Shown here: positions 55,325-64,000 of the stretch, piece by piece
How the letters are laid out: each line of letters begins with the position of its first letter
Position numbering within the stretch: position 1 is the first letter of the stretch
Source: Drosophila pseudoobscura
Lineage: Eukaryota; Arthropoda; Insecta; Diptera; Drosophilidae
Length of the DNA: 64,000 bases
Assembly: GCF_009870125.1 (NCBI RefSeq)
Contig: NC_046683.1
Location: forward strand, 41,183,869-41,247,868
Direction: 5' to 3'
The notes under the pieces: generated by a model
What the model was told of the DNA's origin: nothing
The model's database searches: none
The model's input: the letters and a program-made list of their open reading frames with translations, nothing else
Program-made: the position numbers and the translations under genes

Positions 55325-55515
55325 TGGATCAACCCACATACGATCCACACCCATAATGTGTTTCAACAGTTACTTTGTAGTACAAAGGAACATTGTTAGT
55401 TACTAAAGTATACATTTTCATACAGTCCACACACGAAATATGTGTTGCCATTGCTTTTTAACATAAGAAACAAATTTGTAATTAACAAAATATGCATTTT
55501 ATTAGAATCCAAATA
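55325..55515. repeat. Tandem patch of the ~95-bp repeat (patch 2)
   Basis: Two units beginning ccacatacgatccacac (55331) and cagtccacacacgaaatatg (55424). Both run into a tgtt...ttactttgtag or tgcttttta block and an A/T-rich tail. Patch 1 carries the exact string ccacatacgatccacac too. Confidence 0.6.
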
Positions 55516-58500
55516 AATATTATATTGCAACCACCAGCAAAATTATCCCAAGATCCCATTTTATCATGAAAATAAACCCATTTCTTATACTGCTGTGCCC
55601 CTCCTTCCACCTACATACACACACACATACATGCACACTTAAATACATGTGTGTATTTCTAGGGAAAGCAAAGGGAAAGCGAAAGTAAATCCATTCAATT
55701 AAAAGCTCATCAAATACAAATTGTCCACACGGCAATCGATAAAACGGCTGTTGGAACCACTCAAATAGGCTCACAGGCGTCTTAGTTCCCATGTCCTTCT
55801 ACCATGCCAATTGTCCTACGAAACATAACCGTACATTTTACGAGCTCAACGAAATTATCGAGAAATTAGTATAAATGCTGCTCTGTTGCAAAGGAAAAGC
55901 CAAAGGAATTCCAGGGTTCTGTTCTGGGGTTGGGCTTGGGGTTCCACTGAGGACCTGTCTTCGGTGTTCGGTTATATTCTCCTTTGACAAATCAAAGTCC
56001 ATGCTTTTGAATATTTGTATACTCTTCTGGAGAGACCGAAACGATTAGGAAGAAAGGGATTTCTGGATCGAGAGGGCATTGCTGTGAAAGAATTTTGATG
56101 CTGTTTGGATGTGCTTTTTATGTGCTGCAACTTGTTGCTTGGATTCCTCTTGTTCCCTTGGATTCCCCTGGTGCTCCTTTGAACTCTAGTAAATGGTTGC
56201 TTGTGGGGTTCTCTGCCCCTCTTCCCTATGGCCTTTTCGATACAATTTCGAACCGCAGTTAGGAAACGTCAAAGTTCGTTGGATTCCATCCTCTACTCGG
56301 CTTTCTCTACACTTTCACTGTCACATATTTAATATGCACAATTTCTCCCAAGGATAACAACACCAACAGCAACAAAGGTGCGGGTGTGGCATTCCAGTTT
56401 TCAGCAATGCGTTCCGCCCCTTGATGATGTATTGTTTTGATTTGGGGATTCGAAGTTTCTTTTTTTGTTCATGGGCTGCCTGCTAAAAATAAACCACCGC
56501 CATCGCCCGTCGCCTACGTGCCACATTGACGTTGGGGCAGGGCACTCCTCCTGCCTCCTGCCTGCTGCCTGCTGCCTGCTGCCTCCTACCTCATGCCACC
56601 TACCTCCTGCCTCATGCCACATGCTGCCAACAGCTGTAAGCCATATGACAGCGGGGCCCCAAACCCGAGAGGCTCCGAGAGGCTCGGAGAGGGCCGGAGA
56701 GCCCCGGAGAGCACACGGACACGCGGGGCCGGAGTTCCGTTCCCGAACGATCTGCTGTCGAATGTTGTTTCAGTCTTTTTGTTGTTGTTGTTGTTGTTGG
56801 ACCTTTCTCTTCTTTGTTTTATTTCTTTCTTTCGTTTTTTTTCATCGTCGGGTTTCCTTTGGTTTCGTTTAACTTCTTTTGACAGTTGCTGACAGTTTGT
56901 TTGAAGGATGCCCCAAGACTCACTCCCACGCCCATCATTCAGTTTTGATTTGGCTGCGTCCTACCTCCAGGAGCCAGGCCCCGCACCGGCCCCATTCCGG
57001 GTGCAGGGGGAGGAACGAATCTCTTCCTTTTCCATGCTCCATGCGTTTCGTTGTCCCTTTGTTGACGGATGGTGCGTGCCTAAGCGAGTTTCTTGCTTTG
57101 GTGGGGACTTTGCAAATTCCCACGCATCGCACGTATCCCCCTGCCCTACCCTACCCTCACCCCCACCCACACCGTATCGCCCGCATATCTGACGAGGTCA
57201 CATGTATCTATCACCTGCAAATGTATCTGTATCTGCATAATTTGAGTGCTTGTGCATGTGTGTCTGTGTGTGTCAGCCCAAAAAGAGGTGGCGGTGGGAA
57301 AACACTTGAAAAACATAACCGATTGAAACGGTTATCAGTGATATTCCCAAGGGATCTCTCTTTGTCTACATTCTGGACAAAGTAGTATCCACTGGAAGAA
57401 CATAGCCAATTGAAACGGTTATCGGTGCTATAATCGTTGGATCATTACTCCATATACATATGTCCCCATGAATTGAAAATATAATAAAACGGATTTCTAT
57501 CTTAAGAATAGTCTTGATTTAGGGGGTACGCTGGGGGGAGGCGCGACTGGGCCCAAATCATAAATCATAAGCTGACATTTATACTGACTGAGTAGAGGGT
57601 TTTATGTAAAGTAGAGCTGCGGCCCTTGTCGCGGCTCACAGCCCTCCCGCTCGTTTCAACTTGAATGTGAGGTTATGGATAACCGTAGCCTGATGATGAT
57701 GGGACTGATGATGATGTAAGAGAGACTCTGAGGAATAATCTTTCATCATGAATCATCTGTTTTATTCAGAAATATTTGAAATAATATCGGTACTGTGAGA
57801 CTCTAGGAAATTGCCATGGAAAGGCCCATTTGTATCCCCTCTCGAGTTATTCGAATCGTTTAGTGGACAAGTGTCGTCATGAGATCGGAGATCGCCAAGT
57901 TGCGCTTCGAAATTAATATTAATTGAATCCACAAAAGTCTTTGATGGACGGACATCCTTAAGACACATCCTTAAGGTCGTGTGACCCACTTCTGCGGGTA
58001 GCATTCTGCCGTCGAATTTTGTGGGAAATTCAGACCGCTGTTGCATGCCACAGGCCAGGAGTGACCCCCTTTGACCCACATCAACTACGGGATAGGATGG
58101 GATATGTGTTATATATAAATTTTGAAATTGCTTAGAGAGAGATAGAGCGAGAGGGAGCGGAGAGGATGGGGATGGGGATGAGAGCGAGAATCAACTAAAT
58201 GCTGTTTCCTGTTGATGTGCATCACTCCTGCTTCTGCCTTCTGCCTCCTGCCCCCGCTGCTGCTCCCTTTCCTGTCCTTCTACATTTTGATGGAATTTCA
58301 TAAAATGTCACACACATACACATGCAAATACACCTACACACAAATACATATACGTAGGTATATAACTATTTATTGTGTGTGTGTGCTTTGCTTTAATTAA
58401 ATGAAAAATATTCATTTAGCATCGGAAAAAGTATGCAAAACTCTGCAAAAATTCCCGCTCTGAAGGCTGCATCCACACAAAATGGAGGTAGAAAGAGACA

Positions 58501-59439
58501 GGTAGAGAAAGAGAGAAAGAGGGTGGAGAAATTGCATTCTGTTAAATGATTTGGGCAAACGAGTTTGTATATTTTCATTGCATTTCCATGTCATTTCATC
58601 CGAGTTTCAGTTTTCAGCAGTGCAAAGCTGAGAGGAGATCCTGATTTCCACTCGACCATGCCCCTTCCCATCCCCATCCCCATTCCCATACCACAGACCA
58701 CACGACAGTCCCTCTATCTTTTTGTGGCTGTCCTGCTGTATCCCTAGCGAATGTTTGTGCATACAATGAAAAAGGACTTTGTTTATCGCACGGCAATTAC
58801 TTCTGGTCTGGCCTTCGGCCGCTGCCTCCCTGCCTCCCTGCCGCCCTGCTCTGCCGCCTCCCTTGTGGATATGTCCTGGACTTTGGTTTTGGATTACATT
58901 TCGCATCGTCCCACACTGCCGTCCCGCCCTCTGATTGATGTAATTGAGTGAGCGTTTGATTGATTGACTGACGAATGGCTGGACGGAGCGAGACCGGGCG
59001 GAGAGAGACACAGTGCATGCAATGCCATCCCATGCCATCAAATGTTGATGGATGCCAAAAAACAAGGTCAAGTTGTGCGGCCCTTGCCACGCAGCTACCC
59101 CTCCCCTCCCCGCCCCCCACCAGCCAACCCTATCCCCGAAGGGACTCCAGCCAGAGTCTCCTCTACTCAATATTTCATTTGTGCAATCAGTGCTCGGGAA
59201 TGGGAACGGGAATGGGAACGGGAATGGGAATGGGAACGGGAACGCAATCCACGCATCTTTTCTCTTTCCCACTCTGGGGCTTGGACGCTCATCAAATATT
59301 TAAATGCCAATTTCACAAATATTGTATGGACTAGCAAATTCAATTTCGTAAATGTAATGGCCAGCAGCAGCAGCAGGAAGAATAACCACATCATCGATAA
59401 AGCAAGTAGGAAATTATATACAAAACAGACCCCCATCGG

Positions 59440-59515
59440 CATTGGGCGGAAAAATGCAGCATATTCTTCCAGACGACACTCGATTCGCTGTTGAATGTTC
59501 CCCTAGGCGAAAGGA
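59440..59515 (-). repeat. Dispersed repeat family, terminal fragment (copy G)
   Basis: Carries attcgctgttgaa followed by cccctaggcgaaagg (59500-59514), the same two blocks in the same order and spacing as copies B and C. Confidence 0.45.
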
Positions 59516-60810
59516 TTTCGATAATATATCGAAAAGATGTATGTAGTTTTAATTGGGTTTTACAATTGGGTTTACAAAATTTAGGAAGATAATTTCTTGG
59601 ATTGTAGCTGCTCTGCTCTTTTTTCTCTCTTCCAGTGGTGCTTAGCAGTCATGGGTGCCAGTCACTCGTGAACGTGGGAAAAAACATGCCACTGGAAGCA
59701 CTGTAGAAATCCAGAAGTCCAGAATACTGCCCTCCTAAACACGCCCCTTGACTCTCGCCATATGGAAGTTCGACTGTGGATGCTTGTAGCATATCGTACA
59801 TCACTCAAGCGTCGTGTTTGTAGGCACAACAAGCCCTCAACTTTAAAGATGTCTCCCACAACACTCTCGTAACCAACAAACGTCCTATTGCAAGGAGGAA
59901 ACTATAGGGGTTTCTTTTGTTTTCCAAGCCAATTCAGAGCCAGCCTGGATATCATACATACATATTTGAAGGCGCCCCAAAGGGGGGAGGGAATGCTCCA
60001 CGTTTTTCCCCACAAAGTTTCGCTTTCCAACGTTGATCTTACTTTTCTTCTTTTCTTGTGTTAATTTCTTTTGGGATTTTGTGGCTGCATTTTGTGGCTC
60101 TTTCCATGGCAACTCTAGCCTAGAGGGGGGATTATTATCGCGGGAAAAAGAGAATGCAAGATGGGAGCCAGCACTGAAGGGAAAACCACGAATAGTAAGC
60201 CCTTTCATGGCTTTATTCCATAGTGATTCTTGGCCCAATCTCAACTGCTAAGCCACGCTGGGTGAGAGAGAAAAGTGCTTAGCTGAGGGGAGAGGGAACA
60301 TCTATGAATATTTGCATCTGTCTGTCGTCAGTTTAGTTGCAGTTGCCGTTTCCCTTGGCAAATCGCAACTGACTTTCCAGTCGCTTGTGTTGCATGCCAC
60401 AGCCAAATGGCTGGCAATTGCTGGTGAAGTGTGTGTCGCGTGCAGGAGTTTCCACAAATTGAAAGCTGTCTGTAAGTAGAATATGTGTATCTTCAGGATA
60501 TTCAAAGCGAGTGGCGCTCCTTATAGGACATGCAACCGGAGAAGGCAGGCCGCAACTTTTATGGCCGCAAAGTATGCAATAATAAATTGAGCAATTGTCG
60601 CTGGAGGCGACACAGGCGGGTTAACGGGGGGGTGGCCGGATGGAAGGGGGCTGGCTGGCAGGCTGGCAGGCTGGCAGGCCGGATGGCTGGTGGTGGCATG
60701 TGTGGCAGGCCGCTGGAGTGGCTGCCACTTGGCGCGCACGTAATGAGCATATTTGTAGCACACTTCTGGGCCGTACGTGAGGCAGTGTATCTCCACCACC
60801 GATGTCTGTC

Positions 60811-60851
<41 letters not shown>

Positions 60852-60938
60852 CCTTTGAGGGAAAGTTCATGCAAGTTATTTTTACTTTCTACCTTTCTCC
60901 ACCTCCCTCTATCCGCCCCACCACCCCCACTTGAGCCG

Positions 60939-61111
60939 AATTTCTGGTCGATTCATCGCATATACCCAGATACACAGGTGTTGAGGCGTGGCAGCAGGAG
61001 CAGCAGCACGGCAAACGGAGGGGACCAGCCTTCAAGAGCTTCCTACAGGAGGAGCAGCATCTCGAAATGCAGCTCCCGTTCACCCGCCAGCCCTCCCACT
61101 TCTGGATGTAA
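60939..61111 (+). CDS. Candidate terminal coding exon of an unidentified plus-strand gene
   Basis: A frame running into TAA at 61109-61111 encodes ~57 residues of uniform, non-repetitive, fly-like composition (VEAWQQEQQHGKRRGPAFKS, FLQEEQHLEMQLPF, ending HFWM). It has no upstream ATG and an in-frame stop just before it, so it must be spliced in. Candidate acceptors are TTGAG at 60938, CCCAG at 60969 and ACACAG at 60977, all after a long pyrimidine-rich tract. AATAAA follows at 61152-61157, as expected for a last exon. The dibasic GKRR could be a processing site if the protein is secreted. I could not find the upstream exon, so start and product are open. Confidence 0.3.
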
Positions 61112-61151
61112 CATAATTATTATTGCAGCTTAAATAAGCAGGGAAGCTCTC

Positions 61152-61157
61152 AATAAA
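61152..61157 (+). terminator. Poly(A) signal after the candidate terminal exon
   Basis: AATAAA 41 bases after the TAA at 61109-61111. Confidence 0.35.
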
Positions 61158-63940
61158 TCTGCGTAGTAGAAGGCATCCCTCTCCGTGAGCCGGGTGCCGG
61201 GTGCCCTTGGGCTTTCTGCATTTAATGGGCGTCACAGGAGCCCAGCAGCAGCAGCAGCAGCAGCGGCAGCAGCAGCAGCGGCAGCAGCTGGTCTCCAAAA
61301 CTAGGGCGAATCGAAACCCAACACTGCCCTGAGTTATGGGCCATTGTCCTGGGTCCAGGGTCCTGGGTCCTGGGTGCTTGGGCCCATAGGCAGAGAATGT
61401 AATCCAAGACGAGTGCATTTGCACTCCTCCTGCCTTCCAGCCAGCTCGAAAATATTGAAAGTTCAAAAGCGCAAAGAGCGTAAATTCATTAAACGCTCGC
61501 TGGAACCTGGTATGTATTTTTGGAGAGCTGTGGCTCTCTGGCTCTCTGGACTTGCGCCACGCCCCCCCCGGCGCCCCCGGCTAACGAGCTTCAAGCTTTA
61601 ACAATGGGCGAAAATTTTGCAGCTCATTGAATTTGAAGTCATGTGTAACATGACAGCACAGAAGGTCCTCCGAAACCAACGAAAAAGAAAGGAAATCAGA
61701 GGACGCCAAATGGGGCACACGGGCACACGGGCACACGGGGCACGAGAGTAATCAGTCAGCTATACTCGTGTACGAAAGGCAGAAAGTCCATTGGTGGAGA
61801 GCACCAGCTGCGGGCATAAATGTCACACAAAGGACTCGACGCCTCCTGGAGAGCGTCGCGTCGCGTCGACTCGCATAGCGTCGCGTCGCGTCTGCTGTCG
61901 AAAATATAAATAAAGAGAAGCCCCAAACGAAAAGGAATCAGTGGGAGGGGCCGCTGCCACAAAGAGAAATCAGTGGGCATGGCCGCCAACAAATTGAAAA
62001 GCCAACAATGCAAAAGAAAATTCGAGCCACTTGACTTCTCGCCACAGGCACAGCCACCGCCACCGCCACCGACACCGACACCGTCAACGCCACAAGCCCT
62101 GCAGCCCCATAGCCACCAGCCACCAGCCACCAGCCCCATTGTTGGTGACTCCCACACACACAGAGAAAAAACCCCGTCAAAGTCAGGTGCACGAGGCCAT
62201 GGCCGTGGGTGCAGTGCAAAGAAGCCCCCAAAGTGATACCCAAAAAGTGCTACCCGAAATCCCAAAGAAATCGAAATCGCAGCGAACCTGTGGCCATGGC
62301 CCTGACACTGCCACACTGCCACACTGCCACACTGTCGCTGTCGCTGACGCTGACGCCATGTGCTAATTCCATTAGGCGCCAACGTCAAAAACCGTTGTCC
62401 AAGACATCGGATGTTTCGTGGCTTCCGGCTTGAACGATTTCGAATTTCAGCGTGTTTCAGCCCCAAACGTTGTGTCAGTCAACCAGCTGTGGTCGAACCA
62501 ACAGATTGCCTGCCCCAACAGCCAAAGTCTGTGCCTCAATCTGCTGAGATCTGCCTGTGCCTCCTGTGCATCCTGTGCCATTAATGTGTGCGCCTGTGCG
62601 CCTCAAATTTTGTTCCAGTGCCTGTGGCTGCTTTGAAGATCTTAAAAGCATTTTGCGTTGCGTGTAAGGCGTTTTTTTTTAATTGTGATTTTTTATTGTT
62701 GTTTTTAAATATTGATCATAGCCGGTGCCAAAGACTTGAGGATTTTGAATGTCCTTTTGTTTGAGTGAAAAAAGTGTACATAATCGACACATCACCGGTT
62801 CATAAGCGATAACAAATCTATTTAAATGCTATCATTTTGAATGTCCTGTCGATGAGTGATCATAGAATATCCATGACCGATTCATGACCGCTTCGTAAAC
62901 CATTCATAACCGCTTCGTTTTGAATGTCCTGTCATAGGAGTGATCATAGAATATCCATAACCCATTCATAACCGCTTCGTAACCGATAACAAATCTATTT
63001 AAATGCTATAATTTTGAATGTCCTGGTGATGAGTGATCATAGAATATCCATAACCCATTCATAATCGAATCTTAACCGATACCAAATCTATTTTAAGTCG
63101 GGAACTTGTGATGTCCGGCTTATAACCGATACAAAATCTATTCAAGAAGCACGAATTTTGTGTGTCCTGTTGACGAACATAACCGATTCATAGCCGATAC
63201 CAGTATCATCTATTCTTTTGAATTCTGAAAGAATATATGAAGGACCACGACCAAAAGAACAAAAAATTGGAAAAAACCCCTCTCCCCCTCGGATTTCCCA
63301 TGGGAATTGGTTCTGGAATGTCATAGCAGGCTCGGACCCATTGATTACTGAATCCATGGCTATTGATGCACTCAGATCGCTTGGTGAATGTCCATCTCTG
63401 CCACGGAGCAATCGATTCCTTCGTTAATTTAAGAACTATGAATACTTCGTTTGAAGCCATTTTAATTGCTATTCTCGAACGAGTTTCGGACTACCAAAAT
63501 ACACTCGAAAACAAAAAGACCAAGAGCTGGGAAGCCGCACAGAAATGAAAATAAAAACAGAGACACGCAAATGGAAGATGGAAAAGGGCGAAATGGTGGA
63601 GACATTCGACCACGAAACGAAGGCCACATTCGATTCAAAATTGGAAATTGTTCGACAATGCACTTGACCTGTGTGTGTGTGTGTGTGTGTGTGCCACACA
63701 ATTGTGGCACAGGGGAAAGAGGAGCAGAAGGAAGTGGGAGCTGGAAATTCGTTTCAATTTCTTGACCAACAATTATCGAAGACCACTCTGGGCTGCCGTG
63801 GCCCCCCTCTATGTCTGTCTGTCTGTTTGTCTTCTGGGTTGTTTGTGTGGCATGCCACACAGCCGGATTGTTTTTGTGCTGACCATCAGGTTTTGTACGT
63901 CTGTCTAATGGCTGTCTTTCTCTCCATTTTCTAATTGCAG
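61158..63940. other. Gene-free stretch with repeats
   Basis: No supported gene. Contains CAG/CGG-rich repeats ~61246-61290, (GGGCACAC)n ~61714-61740, (GCGTC)n ~61853-61893, (CACCGC)n ~62053-62090, the tandem repeat at 62750-63200 and (GT)n 63668-63692. It ends in a strong polypyrimidine tract and acceptor. Confidence 0.45.
62750..63200. repeat. Degenerate tandem repeat, ~80-95-bp unit
   Basis: About five units. Each starts with attttgaatgtcctg (near 62753, 62836, 62918, 63011 and, weaker, 63152) and continues with gagtgatcatagaatatcc, then cataaccgcttcgtaaccgat and aaatctattt. Related single phrases occur at 52622 and 57316. Confidence 0.7.
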
Positions 63941-64000
63941 CTAAAACGGATTACATAACCAGTAAACGGAAAAGCGGAAGGCAGGAAGCCAGGAAGGCAG
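63941..64000 (+). other. Start of an exon of a gene continuing past the right edge (partial)
   Basis: A strong acceptor (pyrimidine tract tgtctttctctccattttctaattgcag, AG at 63939-63940) opens an exon starting ctaaaacgg. One frame stays open to the window end and one closes quickly, so it may be 5' UTR or coding. It could belong to the gene whose leader is at 29.8-30.9 kb or ~34 kb. Confidence 0.35.

Larger units (their letters stand above)
52477..60938. other. Gene-poor stretch, probable large intron
   Basis: No strongly supported gene. Contains the two tandem-repeat patches listed separately, (ACGGA)n ~54681-54702, (GGCACT)n ~55132-55161, (GGGAACGGGAAT)n ~59197-59244, (CTGG/CAGG)n ~60650-60685 and (GT)n 60816-60847. 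Weak frames that I considered are listed under findings and rejections. Confidence 0.4.

Noticed and set aside
59885..60244. 119-residue minus-strand Lys-rich frame
   Set aside because: Starts at TTG and contains an internal AATAAA; no conserved-looking features.
60521..60874. Minus-strand frame with CLTYGPEVCYKYAHYVRAKW
   Set aside because: Short protein-like phrase, but flanked by CA repeat on one side and CTGG/CAGG repeat on the other, with no start or splice signals.

Overview
The window is animal, almost certainly Drosophila X-chromosome DNA (Muller element A). Spliced genes with GT-AG introns, fly core-promoter motifs (DRE TATCGATA, Inr/DPE, Motif 1) and dense microsatellites all fit. 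The exons of small bristles (sbr/Nxf1), fascetto (feo) and 6-phosphogluconolactonase are recognisable but clearly diverged from my recollection of D. melanogaster. An obscura-group species is my guess from divergence and repeat style; I cannot prove it. Coding models were built by hand from reading frame, splice sites and remembered homologues. I recognised no rRNA, tRNA or CRISPR. The ORFs supplied for several loci begin at non-ATG codons, so I moved the starts to ATGs.

Layout. 0-10.3 kb is a compact block of housekeeping-type genes. It holds a probable first coding exon of a leftward gene (332-345, -), feo (1539-3659, +), a four-exon ZAD/13-finger zinc-finger gene (6032-9004, -) and three-exon 6PGL (9317-10255, -). 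6PGL is divergent from sbr across a ~690-bp interval with two exact DRE sites. sbr (10942-25040, +) has ten coding exons. Its 9.9-kb intron 3 houses three further genes: an intronless SLC5 symporter (12587-14401, +), a small secreted protein (14500-14883, -) and a two-exon, 67-residue protein with a textbook N-myristoylation/palmitoylation start (18352-18635, -). Introns 5 and 6 flank the 37-nt exon; intron 5, between the 110-nt and 37-nt exons, is the conserved 'cassette' intron of nxf1 genes.

25-64 kb is gene-poor. It contains a two-exon orphan secreted-protein gene resembling seminal-fluid genes (26762-27270, +), a possible long 5' leader exon (about 29.76-30.9 kb, +) with a 69-residue membrane smORF downstream (32024-32233, +), a single-exon 124-residue gene (52102-52476, -), a candidate terminal coding exon (60939-61111, +) and a strong acceptor that opens an exon at 63941. 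I read most of this half as intron or upstream sequence of one or more large plus-strand genes continuing to the right. It is filled with microsatellites, two local ~80-100-bp tandem repeat families, a dispersed ~300-bp repeat family sharing a TTCGCTTA(T/G)GG terminus, a decayed gene copy and clusters of CGATA-type sites.

How they work together: feo (central spindle), 6PGL (pentose phosphate pathway) and sbr (mRNA export) are broadly expressed cell-maintenance genes. The genes nested in sbr intron 3 are a transporter, a secreted peptide-size protein and a membrane-anchored microprotein; these look tissue-restricted and probably have their own promoters.
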